Origin: Cronobacter malonaticus LMG 23826
Lineage (GTDB): Bacteria > Pseudomonadota > Gammaproteobacteria > Enterobacterales > Enterobacteriaceae
Assembly: GCF_001277215.2 (NCBI RefSeq)
Contig: NZ_CP013940.1
Coordinates: 1,860,001-1,924,000, forward strand
Direction: 5' to 3'
Length of the DNA: 64,000 bases
Positions 8,731-18,399 of the stretch are shown here, piece by piece (position 1 is the stretch's first letter; every line of letters starts with the position of its first letter). Under the pieces are notes generated by a model, which ran no database searches, was not told where the DNA came from, and saw only the letters and a list, made by a program, of their open reading frames with translations. The position numbers and the translations under genes are program-made.

Positions 8731-9519
8731 ATGAAAATCGCAACGCAAAACCAGGCTTTTTTCCCGGAAAATCTTCTGGAGAAATTCCGCTACATCAAGG
8801 GAATGGGCTTTGACGGCTATGAAATCGACGGCAAGCTGCTGGTGGATAATCTCGCAGAGGTCAAAGCCGCGATTCAGGAAACCGGCCTGCCGGTGACGAG
8901 CGCCTGCGGTGGTTACGACGGCTGGATCGGCGACTTTATCGAGGAGCGCCGCCTGAACGGTCTTTCACAGATCACCCGCATTCTGGAGGCGCTGGCGGAA
9001 GTGGGCGGCAAAGGGATTGTGGTGCCTGCGGCCTGGGGGATGTTCACCTTCCGTCTGCCGCCGATGAAATCGCCGCGAAGCCTGGCGGGCGACAGAAAAG
9101 CGGTCAGCGATTCACTGCGCTATCTCGATGAGGTGGCGGCGCGTACCGGCACCACGGTTTTCCTTGAGCCGCTCAACCGCTATCAGGATCACATGATCAA
9201 CACGCTCGCCGACGCGCGGCGCTATGTCGTTGAAGGCGGCCTGAAGCACGTCAAAATCATCGGCGATTTTTATCACATGAATATCGAGGAAGATAACCTC
9301 TGCAAGGCGTTCCACGATAACCGCGATCTCTTAGGCCACGTCCACATCGCCGACAATCATCGCTACCAGCCGGGCAGCGGGGCGATCGATTTTCACAGCG
9401 CGTTCGATCAACTGCGCGCCGACGGCTATGACGGCTATATCGTCTATGAATGCCGCATCCGGGCCGACGACCCGGCGCAGGCCTACCGGCAGTCGCTCGA
9501 CTTCCTGCGTCAGTGTTAA
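8731..9519 (+). CDS. ycjR: 3-keto-glycoside C4 epimerase YcjR
   Basis: TIM-barrel sugar isomerase/epimerase (AP endonuclease family 2 fold), 262 residues as in E. coli. YcjR was shown to epimerise 3-keto-D-gulosides to 3-keto-D-glucosides at C4. The four metal ligands of this fold are in place: Glu146 in FLEPLNR, Asp179 in GDFYHMN, His205 in HVHIADNH and Glu240 in VYECR. It lies between the two dehydrogenase genes ycjQ and ycjS, with 15-18 base gaps, as a single transcription unit. Confidence 0.94.
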   Translation: MKIATQNQAFFPENLLEKFRYIKGMGFDGYEIDGKLLVDNLAEVKAAIQETGLPVTSACGGYDGWIGDFIEERRLNGLSQITRILEALAEVGGKGIVVPAAWGMFTFRLPPMKSPRSLAGDRKAVSDSLRYLDEVAARTGTTVFLEPLNRYQDHMINTLADARRYVVEGGLKHVKIIGDFYHMNIEEDNLCKAFHDNRDLLGHVHIADNHRYQPGSGAIDFHSAFDQLRADGYDGYIVYECRIRADDPAQAYRQSLDFLRQC

Positions 9520-9534
9520 GAGGCGGCGTGCGAA

Positions 9535-10587
9535 ATGAGTGCTCATCAAACCTCGCCGCTGAAGGTGGCCATTATTGGTGCCGGTCAGGTGGCGGATAAC
9601 GTTCATGCCTCGTTTTACCGCACGCGTGAAGAGGTGCAACTGGTGGCTGTCTGCGACAGCCGCCCTGAACAGGCGCAGGCGTTCGCAGAACGCCACGCCA
9701 TCAGGCACGTTTTCACGGATGTCCCCACGCTGCTGGCAGAGGCGCGCCCCGATGTGGTCAGCGTCTGCTCGCCAAACCGTTTTCATCATGAACATGTGAT
9801 GCAGGCGCTGGCAGCAGGCTGTCACGTGATGTGTGAAAAGCCGCCCGCCATGACGCCTGAACAGGCTAACGAGATGCGTCTGGCCGCCCGGCGGGCCGGT
9901 AAAGTGCTGGCCTACGATTTTCATCATCGCTTCGCGCACGATACGCAACTGCTGCGCGAACAGGTAGCAAGCGGCACGCTCGGAGACGTGTATGTCACCA
10001 ACGCGCGGGCGCTACGACGCTGCGGCGTGCCAGGCTGGGGCGTGTTTACCAACAAAGCGCTACAGGGTGGCGGGCCGCTTATCGACATCGGCATTCATAT
10101 GCTGGATGCCGCGCTGTTTGTGCTCGGGTTTCCGCAGGTATCTCGCGTGACGGCGCACACGTTCCAGAAGCTTGGCACCACCAAAAGCAGCGGTCAGTTT
10201 GGCCGCTGGGACCCACAACAGTACTCGGTAGAAGACGCGCTGTTCGCCACGCTGGAGTTTGCCAGCGGCAATATCCTGCGGCTCGAAACCTCGTTTGCGC
10301 TCAATATCGCCCCGCAGTCGCTGATGAACGTGGAATTCTGCGGCGACAAAGCGGGTGCGACGCTCTTTCCGGCGCACATTTATCAGGACTGCGACGGCGA
10401 GCTGCTGACGTTAATGCAGCGCGAAAAGGCAGACGATCGACGTCACCAGCGCAGCATGGAAGCGTTTCTTGACTGTGTGCAGGGAAAACCTGCACCAATT
10501 GCCGACGGCGAGCAGGGCTGGCAGATCCAGCGGCTGGTGGCGGCTATCTATCAGGCGGCAGAAACAGGGACGTGTGTCGAGCTATGA
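9535..10587 (+). CDS. ycjS: D-glucoside 3-dehydrogenase YcjS
   Basis: Gfo/Idh/MocA-family oxidoreductase of 350 residues. The N-terminal Rossmann fold has IGAGQVADNVHASF (about residues 14-27), and the family EKP motif appears as CEKPPAMT (about 101-108). The E. coli enzyme oxidises glucosides at C3 using NAD, closing the YcjQRS pathway. The stop overlaps the ycjT start in an ATGA arrangement, which suggests coupled translation with the kojibiose phosphorylase. Confidence 0.93.
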   Translation: MSAHQTSPLKVAIIGAGQVADNVHASFYRTREEVQLVAVCDSRPEQAQAFAERHAIRHVFTDVPTLLAEARPDVVSVCSPNRFHHEHVMQALAAGCHVMCEKPPAMTPEQANEMRLAARRAGKVLAYDFHHRFAHDTQLLREQVASGTLGDVYVTNARALRRCGVPGWGVFTNKALQGGGPLIDIGIHMLDAALFVLGFPQVSRVTAHTFQKLGTTKSSGQFGRWDPQQYSVEDALFATLEFASGNILRLETSFALNIAPQSLMNVEFCGDKAGATLFPAHIYQDCDGELLTLMQREKADDRRHQRSMEAFLDCVQGKPAPIADGEQGWQIQRLVAAIYQAAETGTCVEL

Positions 10588-12827
10588 ATCCATTAACCAC
10601 GCTTGTCGAGGCGCGCTTCGATCCGCATTATCACAATAAATACGCCACGCTGATGGCCGCCGGTAACGGCGCGCTGGGCGTGCGCGCCACGCATGAAGAA
10701 GCCTATACCACCCAGACGCGCGGCATGCTTTTCGCCGGGCTTTACCACCGGGCTGGCGAGGGCGAAACCACAGAACTGGTCAATCTGCCAGATCTGGTTG
10801 GAATGGACATTGAGCTTAACGGCGAAATTTTCAGCCTGCTCAGCGGCGAAATACTGAGCTATCGCCGCGAGCTATGCTTTGCGACCGGCGAGCTGACGCG
10901 CACCGTCGAGTGGCGTTCGCCACGCGGGCAGCGTTTTATGCTCAAAAGCGAGCGCTTTGTCTCGGAAACGCGGCTTGGGCTGTTCTGCCTGCGGCTCGCC
11001 ATTACGCCTGTTGATAGTGCGGCCACCGTGCGCGTGGCGACGGGCATCGACGCCACGCAGACCAATAGCGGGCGTCAGCACCTGGCTGAGCGTGAACTCC
11101 GCGTTTTTGACAACAGCTACCTTCAGGCGCGCTATCGCACACTCGATAACGTCTCGGATGTGACGCTGGGTTGCGCCTGTCGGGTGAGCCCGCAGGCGCA
11201 GGTGAGTTTCTCGGCGAAAAACCGTCGGCTGTTGCAGCACAGCCAGCAAACGCTTGTTGCGGGCGAAAGCTTCACGCTTGAGAAATGCGCCTGGGTCAGC
11301 GCGTCGCTTGACGCGCCGGATGATAGCGCGGCAGCGACGGCGCTGGCTGCGCTCCGTGAATGCGCCACAATGGGTTATGACGGACTGCTGGCGGAATCCT
11401 CAGCGGCCCGTCGCGTCTGGTGGCAACAGGCGCGCGTCGAGGTCGAAAGCGATAGCCGTCAGGATCAGCAGGCGCTCGATTTCGCGCTTTATCATCTGCA
11501 TGACATGACGCCGCGCCACGACGAGCGCAGCAGCATCGCCGCCAAAGGTCTGACCGGCGAAGGCTATAAAGGACATGTGTTCTGGGATACGGAAGTTTTC
11601 CTGCTGCCGTTTCATCTGCATACCGCGCCAGCGGTCGCGCGCCAGCTTCTGCGCTACCGCTGGCTGAATCTTGCCGGCGCGAAGCGTAAGGCCGCGCGCG
11701 GCGGCTGGCAGGGGGCGCTGTTTCCGTGGGAGAGCGCGCGCAGCGGCGAGGAAGAGACGCCCGAATTCGCGGCGATCAACATCCGCACCGGCCTGCGCCA
11801 GAAGGTGGCGTCTGCGCTTGCCGAGCATCATCTGGTGGCGGATATCGCCTGGGCGGTGGCGGCGTACTGGCAGGCGTCGGGTGACGATGTGTTTATGGCG
11901 CACGAAGGCCGCGAACTGCTGGAAGAGACCGCGCGCTTCTGGTTGAGTCGCGCACAGACGGTGAACGGGCGGCTGGAATTGCATGACGTGATTGGCCCGG
12001 ACGAATACACCGAGCACATCAATAACAACGCTTATACCAGTTATCTGGCGCACCATAATGTCGCGCTGGCGCGGGATATCCGCCGCCGCTTCGGTATGCC
12101 GGACGACGCGTTTACGGCGCAGTGCGACGATTTTCTCGCGCGGCTGTATCTGCCCGGTACGCGTGAAGATGGCGTGATCCCGCAAGACGACTCGTTCTTC
12201 AGCAAACCGACTCTCGATCTCACGCGCTATCGCGCAAGCGCGGGCAGCCAGTCAGTGTTGCTGGATTACTCGCGGGCGGAAGTGAACGAGATGCAGATTC
12301 TTAAGCAGGCGGATGTCGTGATGCTGCTCTACATGCTGCCGTGGCGGTTCGATAACGCGACGGCGGCTGCGAATCTCGACTACTACGAGCCGCGCACTAT
12401 TCATGACTCTTCACTGAGTAAAGCCATCCACGGCATTGTCGCGGCCCGTTGCGGGCGACGCGATGAGGCGTATCGTTTCTGGCGCGCAGGCTGTGAGATC
12501 GATCTCGGCGATGCGCCGCACAGCAGCGACGACGGCATTCACGCGGCAGCGACTGGCGCTATCTGGCTAGGCGCGGTACAGGGTTTCGCAGGGATCAGCG
12601 TCAAAGCCGGGGAACTTCACGTGACGCCGTCACTCCCTCGCGCATGGCGTCGGCTGGCGTTTCCCTTCTGCTGGCAGGGGCAGCAGCTTCATTTTGAGAT
12701 AACCCAGGCGTCGCTGACGGTCAGAAGCGATCGCGCCGTCAGGTTATTGGTTAACAATACGGCAGTGGAGATTGAAGGTGAGTGGACGTTCTCCCTGTCA
12801 GCAGACGAACGCAGGGAGGCGAAATGA
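10584..12827 (+). CDS. ycjT: Kojibiose phosphorylase, GH65 (YcjT)
   Basis: Cytoplasmic GH65 enzyme; E. coli YcjT phosphorolyses kojibiose to beta-glucose-1-phosphate and glucose. The protein has 747 residues (E. coli 755) with the typical (alpha/alpha)6 barrel region. The catalytic acid is Glu474 in the motif [11 protein letters not shown], and [10 protein letters not shown] precedes it in the active-site region. I chose the ATG at 10584, which overlaps the ycjS stop by four bases; the upstream in-frame ATG at 10572 would add only four residues and lies inside ycjS. The stop overlaps the ycjU start, linking it to the phosphoglucomutase that uses its product. Confidence 0.93.
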   Translation: MNPLTTLVEARFDPHYHNKYATLMAAGNGALGVRATHEEAYTTQTRGMLFAGLYHRAGEGETTELVNLPDLVGMDIELNGEIFSLLSGEILSYRRELCFATGELTRTVEWRSPRGQRFMLKSERFVSETRLGLFCLRLAITPVDSAATVRVATGIDATQTNSGRQHLAERELRVFDNSYLQARYRTLDNVSDVTLGCACRVSPQAQVSFSAKNRRLLQHSQQTLVAGESFTLEKCAWVSASLDAPDDSAAATALAALRECATMGYDGLLAESSAARRVWWQQARVEVESDSRQDQQALDFALYHLHDMTPRHDERSSIAAKGLTGEGYKGHVFWDTEVFLLPFHLHTAPAVARQLLRYRWLNLAGAKRKAARGGWQGALFPWESARSGEEETPEFAAINIRTGLRQKVASALAEHHLVADIAWAVAAYWQASGDDVFMAHEGRELLEETARFWLSRAQTVNGRLELHDVIGPDEYTEHINNNAYTSYLAHHNVALARDIRRRFGMPDDAFTAQCDDFLARLYLPGTREDGVIPQDDSFFSKPTLDLTRYRASAGSQSVLLDYSRAEVNEMQILKQADVVMLLYMLPWRFDNATAAANLDYYEPRTIHDSSLSKAIHGIVAARCGRRDEAYRFWRAGCEIDLGDAPHSSDDGIHAAATGAIWLGAVQGFAGISVKAGELHVTPSLPRAWRRLAFPFCWQGQQLHFEITQASLTVRSDRAVRLLVNNTAVEIEGEWTFSLSADERREAK

Positions 12828-13501
12828 AACCGGACGCCGTAATTTTCGATCTCGATGGCGTGATTACCGACACCGCTCACCTGCATTTTGTGGCCTGGCG
12901 CAAGGTGGCGGCAGAGGTGGGGATCGCTATCGACGAGCAGTTTAACCAGCAGCTAAAAGGCATCAGCCGGATGGGCTCGCTGGAGCGTATTCTCGCCTGG
13001 GGCGGGAAAGCGAATGTATTCAGCGAGGCGGAAAAAGCGTCACTCGCCACGCGCAAAAACGCGCTTTACGTTGAATCATTACGCACGCTGACGCCGCAGG
13101 CAGTGCTGCCGGGCATCGCGTCGCTGCTGGCGGCGCTGCGCCAGGAGGGTATCGGTATCGGGCTGGCATCGGTGTCGCTCAACGCGCCTGCAATTTTACA
13201 GGCGCTGGGCCTTGCCGCGCAGTTTGACTTCTGCGCCGACGCCGCAAGGCTTATGCACTCCAAGCCCGACCCGGAGATATTTCTTGCCGCCTGCGCCGGG
13301 CTTGGCGTGGCGGCGGCGCGTTGTATCGGCGTGGAGGATGCGCAGGCGGGTATCGATGCTATCAACGCCTGCGGTATGGCGTCCGTAGGCATCGGCGAAG
13401 GGCTTTGCGGCGCGCAGCTGCGGCTGGATAACACCGCGCAGCTCACCTGGCCGCGGCTACACGCGCTCTGGAATCAACAACAGCGCGCCGCGGCGCGCTG
13501 A
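12824..13501 (+). CDS. ycjU: Beta-phosphoglucomutase YcjU
   Basis: HAD-superfamily enzyme of 225 residues converting beta-glucose-1-phosphate to glucose-6-phosphate, the step after kojibiose phosphorolysis. The motif [10 protein letters not shown] gives the nucleophile Asp9 and acid/base Asp11; the SVS and [11 protein letters not shown] motifs and the [10 protein letters not shown] metal motif follow in the expected order. The start at 12824 is preceded by GGGAGG and overlaps the ycjT stop (ATGA). It is 15 bases ahead of ycjV. Confidence 0.94.
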   Translation: MKPDAVIFDLDGVITDTAHLHFVAWRKVAAEVGIAIDEQFNQQLKGISRMGSLERILAWGGKANVFSEAEKASLATRKNALYVESLRTLTPQAVLPGIASLLAALRQEGIGIGLASVSLNAPAILQALGLAAQFDFCADAARLMHSKPDPEIFLAACAGLGVAAARCIGVEDAQAGIDAINACGMASVGIGEGLCGAQLRLDNTAQLTWPRLHALWNQQQRAAAR

Positions 13502-13516
13502 CAACAAGGACAGATT

Positions 13517-14599
13517 ATGGCTCAACTCTCTCTACAACATATTCAGAAGATTTATGACAACCAGGTTCACGTCGTTAAAGACTTCAATCTGGAGATTGCC
13601 GATAAAGAGTTTATCGTCTTTGTCGGGCCGTCAGGCTGCGGGAAATCCACCACGCTGCGTATGATCGCGGGCCTTGAGGCTATCAGCGGCGGCGATTTGC
13701 TGATTGATGGCGTGCGGATGAACGACGTGCCAGCCAAAGCGCGCAATATCGCGATGGTGTTCCAGAACTACGCGCTGTATCCGCATATGACGGTCTATGA
13801 CAACATGGCGTTCGGCCTGAAGATGCAGAAGGTGTCGCCTGCGATTATTGAAGAGCGCGTCGCCTGGGCGGCGCAAATTCTCGGGCTGAAAGAGTATCTG
13901 AAGCGCAAACCGGGTGCGCTTTCCGGCGGCCAGCGTCAGCGCGTGGCGCTGGGGCGCGCGATTGTCCGCGAGGCGGGTGTCTTTCTGATGGATGAACCGC
14001 TCTCGAATCTCGATGCCAAACTGCGCGTCCAGATGCGTGCTGAGATAAGCAAGCTGCACCAGAAGCTTAACACTACCATGATCTACGTGACTCACGATCA
14101 GACTGAAGCGATGACGATGGCAACCCGCATCGTGATTATGAAAGACGGGATTGTGCAGCAGGTCGGCGCGCCGAAAGAGGTCTATAACCATCCGGCGAAT
14201 ATGTTTGTGGCCGGTTTTATCGGCTCGCCCGCGATGAATTTTATTCGCGGGGCTATCGACGGCGACTATTTCGTGACGGAAACGCTGAGGCTGCCGCTGC
14301 CGGAAAATAAACTCGCGCGTCTCAATGACAGCGACTATCAACGCAAAGGCGTGGTATTAGGCATTCGCCCGGAAGATATTTTCCCCGGCGTTACCGGCGA
14401 TGACGCCGTTGAAGCGAAAATTGCCGTTGCAGAATTAACGGGCGCGGAATTTATGCTTTACGCCACGGTGGGTGGGCATGAAATGGTGGTGCGTGCAGGC
14501 GCGGATAAAGATTATCAGGCCGACCAGCGTATTAATATCGCCTTTGATATGAAGAAATGCCACGTCTTCGACAGCGAGACGGAAGCCGCGATCGCCTGA
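13517..14599 (+). CDS. ycjV: Sugar ABC transporter ATPase YcjV (MalK/UgpC type), intact
   Basis: ATP-binding subunit expected to energise the YcjNOP importer. The 360 residues contain Walker A GPSGCGKST (37-45), the Q-loop region VFQNYALYPH (81-90), signature LSGGQ (135-139), Walker B VFLMDE (155-160) and H-loop THD. A C-terminal OB-type regulatory domain covers about 235-360. In E. coli K-12 ycjV is annotated as a pseudogene (recalled, not checked here), so an uninterrupted copy matters: this operon encodes a complete importer. It is the last gene before a strong terminator. Confidence 0.94.
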   Translation: MAQLSLQHIQKIYDNQVHVVKDFNLEIADKEFIVFVGPSGCGKSTTLRMIAGLEAISGGDLLIDGVRMNDVPAKARNIAMVFQNYALYPHMTVYDNMAFGLKMQKVSPAIIEERVAWAAQILGLKEYLKRKPGALSGGQRQRVALGRAIVREAGVFLMDEPLSNLDAKLRVQMRAEISKLHQKLNTTMIYVTHDQTEAMTMATRIVIMKDGIVQQVGAPKEVYNHPANMFVAGFIGSPAMNFIRGAIDGDYFVTETLRLPLPENKLARLNDSDYQRKGVVLGIRPEDIFPGVTGDDAVEAKIAVAELTGAEFMLYATVGGHEMVVRAGADKDYQADQRINIAFDMKKCHVFDSETEAAIA

Positions 14600-14613
14600 G
14601 TTTCATACCGATG

Positions 14614-14648
14614 AAAAATAAGCTCTGCCTGTAGCGGAGCTTATTTTT
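14614..14648. terminator. Bidirectional terminator between ycjV and ycjW
   Basis: A 12-pair stem, AAAAATAAGCTC with its complement, an 11-base loop, and T runs on both strands. It ends just before the ycjW stop codon and can serve both convergent genes. Confidence 0.88.
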
Positions 14649-14649
14649 T

Positions 14650-15642
14650 TCAGATAATCGTTGTAGGAATTAACGTACGAGGCGGAACAGATTCACCGGC
14701 GATACGGGAGAATAACAACGCGCTGCTGACATCGCCTAATTGTCGGGTGGGAACGTTAATACCTCCGGGCGGTGGAGTGAGCAGGAAAGAGAGCGTTTCG
14801 TTGCTATACCCAACCACTGTCAGCGCGTCCGGGATCGCGATGCCGCGCTCGGCGGCGGCGCGGTAGACGCTCATCAGTTTCAGGCTGTCGGTGGCGAAGA
14901 CCGCATCGGGCGGTTTGGGCAGCGCCAGCAGGCGACGCGCCGCATCCAGCGCGCTCTCCTGGGTATAACCGCCATCGACCACCAGCGCGGCGTCGTCAGG
15001 CCGCTGATGCTTCGCCAGGCTTGCCCGAAACCCGGCCAGACGGTCGACCGAGACGTGATAATCCAGCGGCGCGTGCACACAGGCGATACGCTGGCAACCT
15101 TTCGCGACAAGCGTATCGGTCAGCGCGATGCTGTCGTGATAATTATCGGTATCGACGGAGGCGATATGCTGATAATCCCCTGCGACTTTACCGATGACTA
15201 TCACCGGAATAGCGCATTCATCAAGCCTTTCGAAAAAGGTTTCATCGGCTGGCGCGCTCAACATAATAATACCCTTAATCATTTTCTGACGAATACGCGT
15301 CAGGCATTTCTGTAAATCATCTTCACTGTTACGGGACGTCTGAAGAATAACGTCGAAGCCGGTTTCTTCCGCGCGCGCCATAATCGCATGCAGCACTTCC
15401 GAGAAAAAAGGATTACCGGCCGTGGTTTTGGTCGAGCGTGCGGAAATCACCATAATAGCGTCGAAACCGGAGGAGGTGAGCGCGCGCGCCATTTTATTCG
15501 GCTGATAGTTTAATTCTTCAATCGCTTTTAATACCCGCTCGCGCGCAGCATCGGAAATATTGGTCTGATTATTCAGAACGCGCGATACCGTCGATTTGGA
15601 AACTTTTGCCACGCGGGCAATATCGTAAATGGTCGGGGACAT
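14650..15642 (-). CDS. ycjW: LacI-family transcriptional repressor YcjW
   Basis: Cytoplasmic repressor of the ycj cluster. An N-terminal helix-turn-helix reads [20 protein letters not shown] and continues into the LacI hinge helix MARALTS (about residues 52-58). A periplasmic-binding-protein-like effector domain follows (about 60-330). I chose the ATG at 15642, giving 330 residues, because GGAG lies nine bases before it; an ATG at 15657 adds five residues but has no clear ribosome site. It is convergent with ycjV and divergent from ycjX. The ligand is unknown from sequence. Confidence 0.9.
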   Translation of the reverse strand: MSPTIYDIARVAKVSKSTVSRVLNNQTNISDAARERVLKAIEELNYQPNKMARALTSSGFDAIMVISARSTKTTAGNPFFSEVLHAIMARAEETGFDVILQTSRNSEDDLQKCLTRIRQKMIKGIIMLSAPADETFFERLDECAIPVIVIGKVAGDYQHIASVDTDNYHDSIALTDTLVAKGCQRIACVHAPLDYHVSVDRLAGFRASLAKHQRPDDAALVVDGGYTQESALDAARRLLALPKPPDAVFATDSLKLMSVYRAAAERGIAIPDALTVVGYSNETLSFLLTPPPGGINVPTRQLGDVSSALLFSRIAGESVPPRTLIPTTII

Positions 15643-15740
15643 TCGACCGTGCTCCATTACATCGCTTCAACAAAATTATCTTACTGAAGCCCCGCAGCAG
15701 TGTCCATGCGCCATGTTTTTGTAAATCGGCGTCAGCGGGG

Positions 15741-15768
15741 CTTGAATCGCCGCGCCCGGACCTTACTG
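15741..15768 (+). promoter_or_regulatory. Candidate sigma32 promoter of ycjX-ycjF
   Basis: CTTGAAT (consensus CTTGAAA) is followed after 13 bases by CCTTACTG (weak match to CCCCATNT), about 37 bases before the ycjX start. The E. coli ycjX-ycjF pair belongs to the heat-shock regulon, which supports the reading. The -10 match is poor. Confidence 0.4.
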
Positions 15769-15804
15769 TTATTATCAGAGGATATAAACGCATCGGGCAG
15801 GGAT

Positions 15805-17205
15805 ATGATTAAACAACTTCAGAGTGAAATGCAGGCGCTGATGAATCGCAGCGTCGACAGGCATTTGCGCCTCGCGGTAACCGGGCTTAGCCGTAGCGGG
15901 AAAACCGCCTTTATTACTGCGCTGGTGAATCAGTTGCTATCTGTTAACAGCGGGGCGCGGCTGCCGCTCTTTTCGCCGGTGCGCGAAGAACGGCTGCTCG
16001 GCGTGCGCCGCGTGCCGCAGCAGGATATGGGCGTCGCGCGTTTTACCTATGACGAAGGGCTGGCGCAGCTTTTCGGTACGCCGCCCGCGTGGCCGACGCC
16101 GACGCGCGGCGTGAGTGAGATCCGTCTCGCGCTGCGCTATCGCTCGCGAGAATCGCTGCTGCGCCATTTTAAAGATACCTCCACGCTCTATCTCGATATT
16201 GTCGATTACCCCGGTGAATGGCTGCTCGACCTGCCCATGCTGGCGCAGGACTATCTCACCTGGTCGCGGCAGATGACGGGCCTGCTGCAGGGCGACAGGG
16301 CCGTCTGGGCGCAGCGCTGGCGGAGCCTGTGCGAAGGGCTGGATCCGCTGGCGCCGGGCGATGAAAAGCGTCTGGCGGAGATAGCGGAAGCCTGGACCGA
16401 CTACCTGATGCAGTGTAAACGCGAAGGGCTGCACTTTATCCAGCCGGGGCGTTTTGTGCTGCCGGGCGATCTGGCGGGCGCGCCGGTGTTGCAGTTCTTC
16501 CCGTGGCCAGGTGTGGATGAAGTTGGCGAGACAAAACTGGCGCAGGCGGGCAAACAGACCAATATCGGCATGCTGCGCGAGCGCTACCAGTACTACTGCG
16601 AAAAGGTGGTTAAAGGTTTTTACCGGGAGCATTTTGTGCGTTTCGACCGCCAGATAGTGCTGGTGGATTGCCTTCAGCCGCTCAACAGCGGGCCGCAGGC
16701 GTTTAACGATATGCGCCTTGCGCTGACGCAACTGATGCAAAGCTTTCATTACGGCCAGCGCACGCTGTTCCGCCGTCTCTTTTCCCCGGTGATCGACAAA
16801 CTGCTGTTCGCCGCCACCAAAGCGGATCACGTCACGCACGATCAGCATGCGAATCTGGTGTCGCTGCTCTCGCAACTGGTGCAGGAGGCGTGGCAGAACG
16901 CCGCGTTTGAAGGTATCGAGATGGACTGCACGGGCATCGCCTCTATACAGGCGACAGAAAGCGGCATGGTGGAAAGCCGCGGCGAAAGCGTGCCGGCGCT
17001 GCGCGGCAACCGCTTAAGCGACGGCGCGCCGCTGACCATTTACCCTGGCGATGTGCCGGCGCGGCTGCCGGGCAGCGCGTTCTGGCAGCAGCAGGGTTTT
17101 CAGTTTGAAGCCTTTCGTCCGCGCGTGATGGACGTTGACCGGCCGCTGCCGCATATCCGCCTGGACGCGGTGCTGGAATTTTTAACAGGAGATAAGCTGC
17201 GATGA
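15805..17205 (+). CDS. ycjX: YcjX family P-loop protein (DUF463)
   Basis: Predicted cytoplasmic nucleotide-binding protein of unknown precise role, associated with heat shock in E. coli. Walker A GLSRSGKT is at residues 27-34, and a Walker B-like LVDCLQPL lies around residue 288. I chose the ATG at 15805 (MIKQLQSEM), 466 residues against 465 in E. coli; the frame is open upstream to 15700 but that part overlaps the divergent promoter region. The stop overlaps ycjF by four bases, so the two are cotranscribed. Confidence 0.92.
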   Translation: MIKQLQSEMQALMNRSVDRHLRLAVTGLSRSGKTAFITALVNQLLSVNSGARLPLFSPVREERLLGVRRVPQQDMGVARFTYDEGLAQLFGTPPAWPTPTRGVSEIRLALRYRSRESLLRHFKDTSTLYLDIVDYPGEWLLDLPMLAQDYLTWSRQMTGLLQGDRAVWAQRWRSLCEGLDPLAPGDEKRLAEIAEAWTDYLMQCKREGLHFIQPGRFVLPGDLAGAPVLQFFPWPGVDEVGETKLAQAGKQTNIGMLRERYQYYCEKVVKGFYREHFVRFDRQIVLVDCLQPLNSGPQAFNDMRLALTQLMQSFHYGQRTLFRRLFSPVIDKLLFAATKADHVTHDQHANLVSLLSQLVQEAWQNAAFEGIEMDCTGIASIQATESGMVESRGESVPALRGNRLSDGAPLTIYPGDVPARLPGSAFWQQQGFQFEAFRPRVMDVDRPLPHIRLDAVLEFLTGDKLR

Positions 17206-18251
17206 GCGAGATTAAACCGCGCCGCGAATTTGACGAGCCGCTGCGCCCGGAAGAAGGCCCGACGCTTCGCGCCACCCAGGCATTTGACGAGGCGCAGGCG
17301 TTTGTACCGGCCGTTGAGGAAGAGACGCTGAACGCAGATGCGCCCGAGCGTGTGGTGGAGAACGCGCTCAAACCCCGGCGCAGCCTGTGGCGGCGCATGG
17401 TGGTGGCCGGGCTTGGCCTGTTTGGCGTAAGCGTTGTGGCGCAGGGCGTGCAGTGGGCGACAAACGCCTGGTACACGCGCGACTGGATAGCGCTTGGCGG
17501 CTGCGTCGCCGGTGGGCTGATTGTGGCGGCGGGCGTGGGTGCGATCGCGAGCGAATGGCGGCGGCTTTATCGCCTGCGCGAACGCGCAGAGGAGCGCGAC
17601 GAGGCGCGCGAGCTGCTGGCAAGCCACGGCAGCGGCAAGGCGCGCGCGTTTTGTGAAAAGCTGGCGAGCCAGGCGGGGCTGACGCAGGGGCATCCGGCGC
17701 TGGCGCGCTGGCATGCCGCGATCCATGAAACCCACAGCGATCGCGAAGTGGTGACGCTTTACGCGCATATCGTCCAGCCGGTGCTGGACAGCCAGGCCCG
17801 CAGCGCTATCAGCCGCTCGGCGGCCGAATCAACGCTGATGATTGCGGTGAGCCCGCTGGCTCTGGTGGATATGGCGTTTATCGCCTGGCGCAACCTGCGG
17901 CTGGTCAACCGTATCGCGACGATCTACGGCATTGAACTCGGTTACTACAGCCGCATTCGTCTGTTTCGTCTGGTATTGCTCAATATGGCTTTCGCGGGCG
18001 CGAGCGAAATGGTGCGCGAAGTCGGCCTTGACTGGATGTCACAGGATCTTGCCGCGCGCGTCTCCGCCCGCGTGGCGCAGGGGCTGGGCGCGGGGCTGCT
18101 GACCGCGCGTCTTGGCGTAAAGGCGATGGAGCTGTGCCGTCCGCTGCCCTGGACGGAAGACGACAAGCCGCGCCTGGGCGATTTCCGCCGCCAGCTGTTG
18201 AGTGAAGTTAAAGCCACGCTGCAAAAACAGAAGCGTGAGCGCGAAGAGTAA
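17202..18251 (+). CDS. ycjF: YcjF, inner membrane protein of DUF697 (TIGR01620)
   Basis: Inner-membrane protein of unknown function, 349 residues (E. coli 353). The N-terminal 60 residues are acidic and cytoplasmic. Two transmembrane helices follow (about 66-86 and 95-117), then a charged helix and the DUF697-like C-terminal domain with [20 protein letters not shown]. It overlaps ycjX by four bases (ATGA). Pairing with a P-loop protein suggests a membrane-linked stress function, which is inference. Confidence 0.92.
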   Translation: MSEIKPRREFDEPLRPEEGPTLRATQAFDEAQAFVPAVEEETLNADAPERVVENALKPRRSLWRRMVVAGLGLFGVSVVAQGVQWATNAWYTRDWIALGGCVAGGLIVAAGVGAIASEWRRLYRLRERAEERDEARELLASHGSGKARAFCEKLASQAGLTQGHPALARWHAAIHETHSDREVVTLYAHIVQPVLDSQARSAISRSAAESTLMIAVSPLALVDMAFIAWRNLRLVNRIATIYGIELGYYSRIRLFRLVLLNMAFAGASEMVREVGLDWMSQDLAARVSARVAQGLGAGLLTARLGVKAMELCRPLPWTEDDKPRLGDFRRQLLSEVKATLQKQKREREE

Positions 18252-18309
18252 CCCCAACGGCGTTATGCCTGCTCAGGTTTACAGCATGACGCCGCATTTT
18301 TCCGCACTC

Positions 18310-18327
18310 TGTCAATTTTTGTTGACA
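18310..18327 (+). promoter_or_regulatory. TyrR box in the tyrR promoter region
   Basis: TGTCAA, six bases, TTGACA: a perfect 18-base palindrome with the spacing of the TyrR box (consensus TGTAAA-N6-TTTACA). It lies 73 bases before the tyrR start, and its right half doubles as a perfect -35 TTGACA, the geometry for autorepression as in E. coli. Confidence 0.7.
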
Positions 18328-18399
18328 GACTACTCCCCCGGTTGCGGCAACTGAAGTATCATCTCGCCATTCGTTGGATCAATGCGTGAAGGTGCTGCC

